Assembly: GCF_000234665.1 (NCBI RefSeq)
Contig: NC_018333.1
Location: 619,001 to 683,000, forward strand
Direction: 5' to 3'
Length of the DNA stretch: 64,000 nucleotides
Origin: Leishmania mexicana MHOM/GT/2001/U1103
Taxonomy: Eukaryota; Euglenozoa; Kinetoplastea; Trypanosomatida; Trypanosomatidae
Shown piece by piece: positions 41,049 through 50,675 of this stretch. Each line of letters opens with the position of its first letter. The stretch's first letter is position 1. A model generated the notes under the pieces. It was not told where the DNA came from and made no database searches. It saw only the letters and a list, made by a program, of their open reading frames with translations. The translations under genes and the position numbers were made by a program.

Positions 41049-43580
41049 ATGTTTGCGCCGCGAAGAGCCACAGTAGACATCGCTCATGAGCAGGTGCTCG
41101 GGTGCACGCCGGCACGCAGCACTGCTGCTGCGGACCCTGCTCCTGCGTCACGGTGTCCCCAGCCGCCGCTTACGTCACCCCCGCTGCACTCACGTCCAAA
41201 ACGCCATCCGGCTCCTAGCAGCGGGCTCGCGCTTGTGCCATGCCAGCCAGCGGGGCGGCGATGCTTGCTTGCTGGGACGCTCAGTCAACGCCAAGTTCCT
41301 CGCAAGCGCATTATTCTTTCGGGCAGGGGCCCCAGCGCGGAGCGCACTGTTGCCCTGGCGCGCCAGTCGTATGATGGTGCAGCCTACCCAAACTCGGGGT
41401 CGTATGCACCCCTCGACTCCAAGTGCTACAGCTCTTCCATCCCCACCAGCAGTAGCACCTCTTTATGCGCCAACGCGCTCACGTCTTGGGCGCAGACGGA
41501 GCTCAGTGAGCCAGCGCCGTCTCCCACATCCCCGGCCGTCAGGTCCTTACCACACACCAACCCGTACTACTGCTACGTTCCAAAGTCACCGCCTTCGGCG
41601 AGGGAGCAGGCGGACACAGATGCAGCGCCAATACCGCCACCAGAGTCTGTTCGCGATGCCTTTGAATCCTCGCCACGGAGCGCCAGGGCACACTCACAAC
41701 CACAAATGGCAAACTTATCATCTCTCCGCACCGTTCCTAGTGTTGGCACTGCAGTGGCTTCCACGGTGGCTGCAACGGCGACGTTGCACAGAAGCGGCAG
41801 TGCAAGCATTTTTGAGCGTCTTGCTGGTGAGTCGTGTATCGGAATGACGATGCTCGGCAAGCGCGTGCGCCAGTGGGCTGAAGGTGCGGGGTTGGTGCTG
41901 CACCCCTCCAGCTCTGCGTGGCACGCGCTGCTGGCGTACTCGACGGAGCCTCTTAAGCACGAGCGGCTGTGGCGGCAAACGTGTGCCAAGGGCCGCTACC
42001 GGTTGTCATTGCTCGCACGCGCCAAGGTCGGCGACACCACTCACTCTGCCGACTCTGTACGAGAGCACACGGCTGCTCATCGGCCATCGCATGCTGATCC
42101 GCGCCATAAAGGCACGACTCATGGACAGCGGGGTCCTGCGAGGCGGCGCTCCTTACCTTCGGTCACCCCTGGCGGTCTGATCGCCTACCGCCGCCGGCAG
42201 GAGTATACGCGGTGGTGTCAGTGGCAGTTGTGGCACTTTTTCGAGCAGGGCAGTCGCTACCTGACGAGTGTGTGGCGCGTGTCACCCCCCCTTCACTGTT
42301 GGCGACGCCACGCCGTCCGCTGCTGTGGCAACACCGAGTGTAGAACAACTTCTCCTGCATCGTCGATATCACGTATCTTCGACGGCCGGTACGTGGTGCC
42401 GAGCGGGGCGAGTATCGACGCCACGCAAGAGGGGCACAGAACACTGGAGAGGCGGGTGAACGTCCTGCTGCGACTTCTGCGGCAAGAAAATGGCCCCTCT
42501 GCGCCGGCGAGTGAGGTGCGTTCTCGCAGCCGTGAAGGTGGTGGCAGCGGAGCTATAATGGTTGCTTGCGGAGCGGGTGACACGGGCGGCAGCACCGTCT
42601 TGGACCTCGGTGGAGAGGGGGCGGAGGATGAGGAAGATGCAAACGTGTACCACTCTGTAAGCCAGTCGCGGCGCATCAGTGAGACTATGGCGGCCACGCA
42701 GCCCTACCTCGACGTGCGCACGGATGAGGCGACGGGCCTCATGCGTTTGAGCCTGTACGTCAACGGAGACGCCGGCGGTAACGGTGCGGAATTCGTCGGC
42801 AGCAGCGTCGCTGGGTGCATCGACAACCACCGCTGGGTGATCCTGAAGGGCCTGTGGTCGCTGCAGGTTCTCGTGTTCTGTTTTCATCGAGAGGAGGAGC
42901 TGTCGTCATCGGCTGGGAAGCATGTCGACGAGCACCTCAAGAAGCAAGGCGGATATGACGAGCAGACGGAGCAAGATGCAAGCCGTCGCAGCCAGATCGT
43001 CGACGGACTGGTGGTCAAGGGCGTAGCGTTCGCCAAGGTGAACACGGGGCACACTTTGGCGACAGCGCAGGACACCTTTGCGTGCACTCGCTGCGGGCAA
43101 ACGCGGCGTCGGCATAATGAAGTGTATATTTCGAAGAAGACAGGTCGTATTCTGTGTGGTATGTACTACTGCGTTGTGTGCCTGGCTCGCACGCACCATG
43201 TGCGCCTTCCACCCATGAAGGACATCCCGCCGGGCCTGCTCGGCGAGAGGGAGGCTTCCGTGGCGGACGTTAGTGGGTTGCAAACAGTGTGTGACGTCTC
43301 CTCCGCGCTATCTAGCGCCTCGCTGGCGCACTGTGGGAACACAGGTTTGCCAGACCTGCTTCCGTCGGCCTATGCGCATCAGTGCAGCATGAACTCCGCT
43401 CGCGCTGCAGACGTGTCGCAGTTGCCGGATGAGGCGGCAGCCACCGCGATGCGAGAGTGGACCCGTGCTGCGGCTGCCGCCCCGCCTCCTGAGTGGCACC
43501 CGTGCGGTAAGGTAGACAGCGATGAGCTCTTTGGTGGGATGCGCGGGCTAGACTGCCCGCCTCCGCGACCTCGCATGTAG
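41049..43580 (+). CDS. Hypothetical protein with C-terminal zinc ribbon
   Basis: 843 residues; the ATG sits in a GCCACCATG context. The first ~240 residues are Ser/Pro/Ala-rich disorder. From about 250 the sequence becomes ordered: 'GMTMLGKRVRQWAEGAGLVLHPSSSAW', then a basic/aromatic region ('YTRWCQWQLWHFFEQGSRYL', about 383-402), and a beta-rich stretch near 555-620 ending in 'WVILKGLWSLQVLVFCFH'. A four-Cys zinc site follows: C679-X2-C682 and C708-X2-C711, with C703 and H715 nearby. No known family recognised. The zinc ribbon suggests a nucleic-acid or protein-binding role; nothing more can be said. A 253-codon frame at 41086-41847 overlaps in another frame and is a shadow. Confidence 0.78.
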   Translation: MFAPRRATVDIAHEQVLGCTPARSTAAADPAPASRCPQPPLTSPPLHSRPKRHPAPSSGLALVPCQPAGRRCLLAGTLSQRQVPRKRIILSGRGPSAERTVALARQSYDGAAYPNSGSYAPLDSKCYSSSIPTSSSTSLCANALTSWAQTELSEPAPSPTSPAVRSLPHTNPYYCYVPKSPPSAREQADTDAAPIPPPESVRDAFESSPRSARAHSQPQMANLSSLRTVPSVGTAVASTVAATATLHRSGSASIFERLAGESCIGMTMLGKRVRQWAEGAGLVLHPSSSAWHALLAYSTEPLKHERLWRQTCAKGRYRLSLLARAKVGDTTHSADSVREHTAAHRPSHADPRHKGTTHGQRGPARRRSLPSVTPGGLIAYRRRQEYTRWCQWQLWHFFEQGSRYLTSVWRVSPPLHCWRRHAVRCCGNTECRTTSPASSISRIFDGRYVVPSGASIDATQEGHRTLERRVNVLLRLLRQENGPSAPASEVRSRSREGGGSGAIMVACGAGDTGGSTVLDLGGEGAEDEEDANVYHSVSQSRRISETMAATQPYLDVRTDEATGLMRLSLYVNGDAGGNGAEFVGSSVAGCIDNHRWVILKGLWSLQVLVFCFHREEELSSSAGKHVDEHLKKQGGYDEQTEQDASRRSQIVDGLVVKGVAFAKVNTGHTLATAQDTFACTRCGQTRRRHNEVYISKKTGRILCGMYYCVVCLARTHHVRLPPMKDIPPGLLGEREASVADVSGLQTVCDVSSALSSASLAHCGNTGLPDLLPSAYAHQCSMNSARAADVSQLPDEAAATAMREWTRAAAAAPPPEWHPCGKVDSDELFGGMRGLDCPPPRPRM

Positions 43581-44403
43581 GATGCGAAGGGAAATATCCT
43601 GCTCTTGTTTGCGTTTGCGTTTGCCGTTGTGCTGGTGAGAGGTGGCACTTTGTCCCATTGCCGTCGCGTAGCCTCCCTCCCCCTCCCCGCCGTAGGTAGG
43701 AGAGAGACGAGCACATCCACTCCACATACTCGACGATTTCTGTGCGTCTGCTTCTCTGTGTATGCTGACGCGCCGTCGTGCGTCGCTTCCTCTTCTCGAG
43801 AATGCGGCACTACCTCTGCGCTCTCCGAATCAGCTGTTGGAGCGCCATTCGCATTACGTACGAATGGGGCGTCGAACATGTGCGCCTCTGCAGCGCTTGG
43901 ACGGAGACAGCCACGGGAGCATCACTCGTCTGCGAAGGACGACGCGGGCTTCTCTTGACCTGAGCTTTCCCATTCGGTAGTCACACCAGTGCCAGCGACC
44001 ATCTCTCCCTTTGTCTGGAGGAACGATGCGATGCTGTGGCTTCCTTCTATCGCGTCCTGTCGTGGGTTTGCCTAGTCGAGCGCAACCTCGCGACATTGTA
44101 ACCGCTCGCCCGCCCGCCCCCCTCCCTCCCCGCCCCCAATGCGCCTTCCTTGCCTCGACGACAGTGTCCTCTGCAGAACTCGTTTCTCCCTACTCTCCGC
44201 GAAAGGCAACCCAACGGAAGGAGAAAACAGACAAAAAAACGAAATGAAGACCGAACCAAAGAAGAAAAGAGAAAAAAAGCGCTGCTGTCTGCGCTTCCTC
44301 TCCCTCCTCCTCTCGCGCATGCTGGCTGGCACTTTTACCGCGCTGACGGCTTCACAAGCTGTGGTGCGCTGATGGACGGAGTATCTTACTCGCCAAGCCG
44401 AAG

Positions 44404-44404
<1 letters not shown>

Positions 44405-44444
<40 letters not shown>

Positions 44445-44464
44445 ACGCACACGCACACCCACAC
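44405..44464. repeat. (CA)n / (CACG) microsatellite
   Basis: About 14 CA dinucleotides followed by several GCACAC units. Confidence 0.9.
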
Positions 44465-46279
44465 AGCAGGAAAGTGGTAAGAGCCCTCTATCGGGTCCAT
44501 CCTTTCCTGGCTCTCTTCATCACGCGCGCTTTTACCTCTCCGTCATTCCTCTTCGCGCAAACACGCATGTTGACGCGGGCATCTAGACAACCCGGGCAGC
44601 CCCCCCCTCCCTCTTCATGACACTCCTAGCAGATGGCGAGGACACACATCACTACGGCTCTGTGTCCTCTTGATACTTTTTCGTAAGCCTTTTCGTTGCC
44701 GTTGCTTTCTGTGCCCCTACTGCTTCCCTCCCTTGACTCTTCACACGTCCTTTTTCTGTACGAGTTCACATGAATAGCCGCAGCCAAAGTAGAAGGCGAC
44801 GCATGCGCGCATGAAGGCCTGACGACGCTGGTGTCTCCGTGCAGGCAATAATGCACAGTCGCCCACGTGCAGGACACGACATGGAAGAAGTAACTCACGT
44901 TGTTTCTGTGTTTGTAGTGGATCGCTGGCGACTCTGCGGTTTCTCTTGTTTTTTTTGAAAGTTTCCTTCCGAATCACCACCGCTTTTGCTTCACTTTGGC
45001 GCCACGTGGACTACGCACGCCTTGGCGCCCTCGGCGGTCACGTGTGTGGGTCCTTTATTATTAGCACTGTCTCCGCCGCTCTTGTTGCGGATGGGGACCG
45101 CTGATGGCGGTTGTCCTCTTGGCAGGTCAGTTCCCCCCTCCCCCTCCCACGTGGGTGCTGGCGGAAAATGTATATCGCAATGCACTTCGTGAGCTGCAAG
45201 TCAATGCCTCCGCCGTGGTAGACACTCTTCAGCGCCTTCTTCCTCTTTTCCAGCTTAAACGAACACTACTCCTCAGCGCTTGCTCGACTGTGCCCAGAGA
45301 AACGTGGGCACTCGAACCCGCGCAAACGGACGTGAGGGTGGTCTGTGTGCGCGTGTCTGTGTGCCTTGGCACACAGAGGCATTCAACAAGCGCAGCACGC
45401 AATCGTGGGTGCGCCGAGGGTTCATCGGCGTAACGTCACTTGCTCCGCCTTTCTCGACCCAACTCTCCCATTCATGAGACACGCGCGAGGTACTCTGCGC
45501 ATGATATTTGGTTTGCGTGGATGCACGGTCTTGGAGCTACCGACGAAGCGCACGTCATCTGCGAACAGAACAGAAAATGAGAGGGGGTGGGGGTAGGGGT
45601 GAGGTGTTTTTAACGGTACGAGCGCTTTAGTCGCTCATTATATTCTCGATAGTGAGCTCTGGTTTACCACATACGCGCCGGCTCTTTTGGAGTGCGTATT
45701 TTCAATCCCATCTCGCATGTGTGTGCCGGGGACGCTCTTATTCTGTTTTCCGTTGCGCATGTTTTTTTTTTGTGATTTGCCCATGTTACGCCACGCATTA
45801 CGATCGAAATGCAACTCGTCTTTTGCCTCCAACATCCCTGAAATCGAGTGTGTGTCCCCGCGTTAGCTTCGTCTGCCAGTCAAACCAGCACGGTCGACGA
45901 CGTGATGCATCGAACCGAGCTTAATGACTGCATAGGAGCAGCTAGTCGGTGATGAGCGTGCGAAAAATCAGGCAGCAGTGTACCAAGGACACCATCAAAA
46001 GACCCGCACGAGGCGCCGACTCAATGTCTGTAACTGGCCCACACTTAACGTTGATGCCACCGCTTCTCTCCCACCTCACGCGCATGCGCTTGTAGCATTA
46101 ACTCCCTCCCCCTTCGGGTGCTGATGATCTCTCATCTTGTTTCTAAATTCTAATCGACAACATCATTCCGCCGATCAGCTTGTGAGGCGCTTCCCATCCA
46201 TTCAACGCGTACGGGCACAGCCGTCCAGACAACTGCGCCCAGCAATAGCCTCCGCACATAATTCGTAGGCGCGAAGTCG

Positions 46280-46308
46280 CTCTTTTTTTCGCTCGGGTTT
46301 TCCTCCAG
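46280..46308 (+). promoter_or_regulatory. Probable spliced-leader acceptor for CoA-transferase copy 1
   Basis: CTCTTTTTTTCGCTCGGGTT and TTCCTCCAG end at 46308. The leader would be 15 nt. Confidence 0.6.
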
Positions 46309-46323
46309 CATTTCCGGCTTGAG

Positions 46324-47820
46324 ATGCTCCGTCGAACTCTGCTTCGCTTCAAGCCGACCATCCTGACAGCAGCCGAGGCCCTCCACGATGTCAAGGATGG
46401 CGCCACCATCGCCCTCGGTGGATTCGGCTTTTGCGGCTTTCCGTTTGAGCTACTCGAAGCACTTAACCAGAAGAGCACAAAACAGCTTACCCTCATCGCT
46501 GGCACGACATCAGGGCCTGAGGACGGAACCGGGCCCCTCGCGCGTGATGGGCAGATTGCGAAGATCATCACCAGCTACGTTGGCGAGAACAGCGTTCTCT
46601 CGGATCGACTCTTTAAGGGCGAGTTTACAATCGAGTTTTGCCCCATGGGCACGCTGGTGGACCGGCTGCGCGCTGCGGGCGCGGGGCTGCCGGCCTTCTA
46701 CACCCCCACCGGCTACGGCACAGCAGTATCCGAGGGTCGCCTCCCTGTGCGCTTTGCGCCGGGCAAGTCGGTGAGGGTGGCCGAGTACAGCCACCCGCGC
46801 GAGACGCGGCAGTTCAACGGGCGGTGGTGCACGCTGGAGATGGCGCTGCCAGCCGACTTTGCGTTTGTGCGCGCGTGGAAGGCGGACAAGCGCGGCAACC
46901 TCGTGTTCCGCGGGACGACGCAGAACTTCAACCTTGCGTCCGCGAAGGCTGCGAAGGTGTGCATCGCGGAGGTGGAGGAGATTGTGGAGTGCGGGGAGCT
47001 GGACCCGAAGACGGTGCACCTGCCCGGCGTGTATGTGCAGCGCCTGGTGTGCCCACCGAACATCAAGAGAGTCGCCGAGTTCGTGGTGGAGCGCAAGCCT
47101 GGCTCCTCGACGGGGACCGGCAAGAACGCACATGCAAGCCGCAATCTCATAGCTCGCCGCGCAGCCCTTGAGATCAAGGATGGCATGACACTGAACCTTG
47201 GCATCGGCATCCCCAACATGGTGGCGAGCTACATACCGCCTGATGTGGACGTGGTGCTGCAGGGAGAAAATGGCTTACTTGGCATTGGCCCCTACCCGCT
47301 GCCGGAGGAGGTGGACCCCGATATCACTAACGCCGGCAAGCAGACTGTCACCATGAGCAAGTCGGGTGCTTCGCTGTTCGACAGCGCCGAGTCCTTCAGC
47401 ATGATTCGCGGTGGTCACTTGGACTTGACGATGCTTGGTGCGCTGGAGGTCTCTGGCACCGGCGACATTGCCAGCTGGTGGGTGCCTGGCAAGGTGCTGA
47501 AGGGCATGGGTGGCGCCATGGACCTTGTCATGTCGGGCTGCCGTATTGTCGTACTGATGGAGCACACAGACAAGGAGGGTAAGCCGCGCGTTGTGGAATC
47601 CTGCAGCGTGCCGGTCACTGGTTCTGGCGTGGTAGATATGCTCATCACTGAGCTTTGCACGTTCCGCTTTGTGAAGCATAAGGGCGGCATCAACGAAATG
47701 TGGCTGTCGGAGCTCTCCGAGGGCGTAACGGTGGAGGAGGTGAAGGCCAAGACAAGTGCTACGTTCAAGGTCGACCCAAATCTCAAAACGATGCCGCGAG
47801 TGGATCCTTTACCGACTTGA
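46324..47820 (+). CDS. SCOT-family CoA-transferase, copy 1 (acetate:succinate CoA-transferase type)
   Basis: 498 residues, a fused class I CoA-transferase. The alpha half begins with 'GGFGFCGFPFELLEAL' and contains 'GTTSGPEDGTGPL'; the beta half has 'LNLGIGIPNMVASYIP' and the active-site 'GENGLLGIGPYP' with catalytic Glu at 315. The N-terminal MLRRTLLRF looks like a short mitochondrial presequence. In trypanosomatids this family moves CoA from acetyl-CoA to succinate in the mitochondrion, releasing acetate for ATP and lipid supply; a 3-ketoacid substrate cannot be excluded. Bases 46416-47522 match copy 2 (50768-51874) with one difference, while the C-terminal ~100 residues have diverged ('MLITELCTFRFVKHKGGINEM') away from the usual SCOT consensus. 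Confidence 0.93.
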   Translation: MLRRTLLRFKPTILTAAEALHDVKDGATIALGGFGFCGFPFELLEALNQKSTKQLTLIAGTTSGPEDGTGPLARDGQIAKIITSYVGENSVLSDRLFKGEFTIEFCPMGTLVDRLRAAGAGLPAFYTPTGYGTAVSEGRLPVRFAPGKSVRVAEYSHPRETRQFNGRWCTLEMALPADFAFVRAWKADKRGNLVFRGTTQNFNLASAKAAKVCIAEVEEIVECGELDPKTVHLPGVYVQRLVCPPNIKRVAEFVVERKPGSSTGTGKNAHASRNLIARRAALEIKDGMTLNLGIGIPNMVASYIPPDVDVVLQGENGLLGIGPYPLPEEVDPDITNAGKQTVTMSKSGASLFDSAESFSMIRGGHLDLTMLGALEVSGTGDIASWWVPGKVLKGMGGAMDLVMSGCRIVVLMEHTDKEGKPRVVESCSVPVTGSGVVDMLITELCTFRFVKHKGGINEMWLSELSEGVTVEEVKAKTSATFKVDPNLKTMPRVDPLPT

Positions 47821-49953
47821 GCGGGAGGTCGGCGGCTTGCCGATCATTTGACTCCGTGCTTTTTTTTTCTCGCGTTCACTTGCTTCCACAGGTAGCACAG
47901 GTGCTAAGTTGTGTGGCAGCTGCGTTTCACCCGCACGGATGTCCCCCGCATACGGAATAACTCGTCCTGCTTCCCCCCTTTCACGTCGCTTCATCCTTTT
48001 TTATTTTCTTTTCTTTTTTTTCCCTTGTGCTCCTTCTCCGGATAGGTTTGCTTTCCCCATGCATTTTCTTTCTTTGGTATGTTTTCACCGAAAACATCTG
48101 CGAGCGCTGTCACACATCAACGTGTGTATTGGCTTCTTTTTTGTGTTGATTTGGTTTGGGGGACGTCGGTCGGGAGTGGTGGCGTACTGTGTGTACCCCG
48201 CCATTTCTCTCTCTCGTTGGTTGCACGCCCACCTCTCTGGCCCTCCTCCCGCCATTTGCTACTTTAGGTCGTGCTTCCCCCTTTCTCTGTGGTTTGAAGA
48301 GGTGGGCAGCTTGCACTCTCGCACTCTCGCACTCAAACCGACACACACACACGCACAGACACATACATGCATACATTACACACGCTCTCTTGCCCCTCTC
48401 CTATTCTTCATCTTGCTCTCCGCCTTTCTCTTTCAATGTGGCACCTTTGTGTGTTCAAGTGTCTTACCCTCTTCTCCCCTTTCCTCGCTCTGTTCTCCAT
48501 CCGCGCGCCAGAATATTCTTTTCTTTTGCAGAGCTTCATGGATGTCTGTCCTTGGGGGGTATGTGTGCATGTGCCTGGAGAGATAGTGCGGCCGTGTGGA
48601 GTGATTCCACTCCGCCCTCTTCGTGCGTTTGGGTATCGAACGAAGATGGCCGCGTGCGGGGCCTTTTTCTTTTCCATTTTTTTTACTCTGCTTTACTCTG
48701 TCAATTCGGTAGCACGCAGCGGTGCACGTGTCTAGGAAAAGGTGGACAGGCGTTAGCTGCGGTAATCCGTGACTTCCGAGTGCGCGTTGACATCCTTTTG
48801 CACCTCCCACGCCTGGACACCTTCATCCCTGTTGTCGAGGACGGGTGACCACTGTAGCTGACGTGCCAGTGAACTTCCATACTCGCCATGGTGATGCATT
48901 GCCTCGCGTGAATCCAGGGCAGCCACTGCGCCTTCACATGTTTCCGTCTCTCTCCCGAATGTGGCAGATTCATATCCTTCTTTAAAACGCTTTGATCAGA
49001 AAACGAAAACGGCAACAGCAACAACAGCAAAAAATGCACCGAAACAGCGCAACGTCGTGGTGACGAAGCACCCTGACCTGGCCTGCGTTTTTATTTATGG
49101 CTTGGCTATTCTGGGTGACGTCGTCAAAGATGGAGACGACATTAGCACGCTCGTCCCACCCTTCACACTGACCGGCGATGTATGCAGCAAGAGGTGTTTC
49201 TTGTATTGCTTTCTCTCTTTCTGTCTTGCTGTATTCAGCATCAGAGCACGCGTTATCGGAACGCGCGGGGCTCCCACGCCCCCTTGCCTCGTTTTGTTTT
49301 TGTTTCGTGTTCACCGAGACTCTCCGCGCATTATCGCTCACTCTCCTCTCCCCTCTCCTCTCTCTCGCGCTTCCTCTTCGTTGTTGTTCCCCTTAGTTTT
49401 CAGCCGTCTGCGCCGCCCTCACACTTCTCTCTATCCCTGCCCCTCTCTTGCGTGTATTGGACGAAGACACCGTGGCTCTTTAGTGGAGTAGCCGGCTTCA
49501 GCGCACACGCACACGCCACCGGAATGCAAGCAAACACATGCGAACTCCCGAAACTCATCTTGCCCGAGGTCTTTTTCTTTCTTGGCTGTATTCACGCTCT
49601 GGTCGCTTCACTTCGAGTCTGACTCCTCCCTTTCTTTATCCCTCTCTCTATCTATCTATATATTTGTTCTTTAGTTCGTTGCTGGCAGATCTCGCTCGAT
49701 TTGCCACACCCGTGGGTGACGCTGTTACCCCGTAATCAACCACCCAGTGCCACTGCCTCTGCCTTTCCCTCCCTCGTCATTAACTCGGCAGTCTCTTCCC
49801 TCTTCTTAATTGACTTTTATTCACGTGCCCTTCGCCACCTCGTCTGAGTTTCCAACGGTGGGGAGCACTACCTCTTCCTCCTCTCCGTCGCCCATCTTCT
49901 TTTTTTTGCGTGTCGTTTTCCTGTGTGTGCGAGAACGCCTTGCCGATCCCACA

Positions 49954-49955
<2 letters not shown>

Positions 49956-49983
<28 letters not shown>
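49956..49983. repeat. (CA)n microsatellite
   Basis: About 14 uninterrupted CA dinucleotides. Confidence 0.9.
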
Positions 49984-49989
<6 letters not shown>

Positions 49990-50139
49990 ACCACCCACAG
50001 GAGGGCAGGCAGGCAGGTCCCCTCTAAAAAAATAATAAACACGCACCCATCTATGTAAATGAGCACCCGCGAAATAACCCCTCTCTCTCCACCACTGCCA
50101 AGGAATACTGGCATATAGGCAATCTGTTCTTGTATGTTG

Positions 50140-50174
50140 ATATATAAATAAATATATATATATATTCATATATG
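50140..50174. repeat. A/T-rich (TA)n island
   Basis: About 35 nt almost entirely A and T with nine or so TA steps. This is exceptional in a GC-rich region and could be an easily melted site. Confidence 0.85.
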
Positions 50175-50318
50175 TGTCCCCCCCCCTCCCACACCCACCC
50201 ACACACACCTCCTCCCCTCCTCCCCTTTTTCTGGAGTTGATATCGTCTTGTTTCTAACGCACCTCTCCCTCTCTCATTTTCTTTCTCTGACGGACTGGAC
50301 GGGTGGTGGCACAGGCTC

Positions 50319-50375
50319 CACACACACACGCACGCACGCACGCACGCACACACATACACATACATACACATACAC
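50319..50375. repeat. (CACG)n / (CATA)n microsatellite
   Basis: CA, GCAC and ACAT units in tandem over about 57 bp. Confidence 0.9.
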
Positions 50376-50632
50376 GTAAGCCATCGTACGTTGCGTGCGC
50401 CCAGCTAGTGGGGACTGGAGTCCATTTTAGTTGTTGTCTTTCGTCGTATTTTTATCTCTTGCCAGCGTGACGGCCAGTGAGCACTCAACGCCGGCATTTT
50501 TATCGGTTTACGCACGTGTCGGACTGCTGCCCTTTGTGCCCTCAGGACCACTGCCACTCACCTCTCCTGCATTCGCTCGTATCCGCCGCCGTTCTTCCTA
50601 TCTCGCACGCCCTCACCTTTTTGGGACGGCGC

Positions 50633-50673
50633 TTTTTTTTGCTCGCCGCTGAGAATTCATCTGCCTCTGGCAG
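50633..50673 (+). promoter_or_regulatory. Probable spliced-leader acceptor for CoA-transferase copy 2
   Basis: A T8 run near 50633-50640 and CTGCCTCTGGCAG precede the ATG. AGs at 50652-50653 and 50672-50673 are both possible, the latter leaving a 2-nt leader. Confidence 0.5.
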
Positions 50674-50675
50674 CC

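Larger units (their letters stand above)
43581..46323 (+). other. Long intergenic region upstream of CoA-transferase copy 1
   Basis: 2.74 kb with no supported gene. It includes CT-rich blocks, a (CA)n repeat (44405-44464), an A-rich purine patch (44215-44280) unusual for the + strand here, and T runs near 45760. The last 400 nt are lower in simple sequence and end in the acceptor at 46307-46308. Confidence 0.65.
47821..50675 (+). other. Intergenic region between the two CoA-transferase copies
   Basis: 2.86 kb with no supported gene. It holds T-rich tracts (47858-47870, 47996-48025), CA repeats (48340-48365, 49956-49983, 50319-50375), an A/T-only-like island (50140-50174) and CT-rich blocks. 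I found no obvious similarity between this spacer and the flanks of either copy. Confidence 0.65.

Noticed and set aside
41086..41847. 253-codon alternative frame inside the zinc-ribbon gene
   Set aside because: Arg/Leu/His-rich shadow of a GC-rich frame; the 843-codon frame has the better ATG context and the zinc motif.
46510..47133. 207-codon minus-strand frame repeated at 50862-51485
   Set aside because: Identical in both places only because the CoA-transferase cores are identical; it is a shadow of the real frame.
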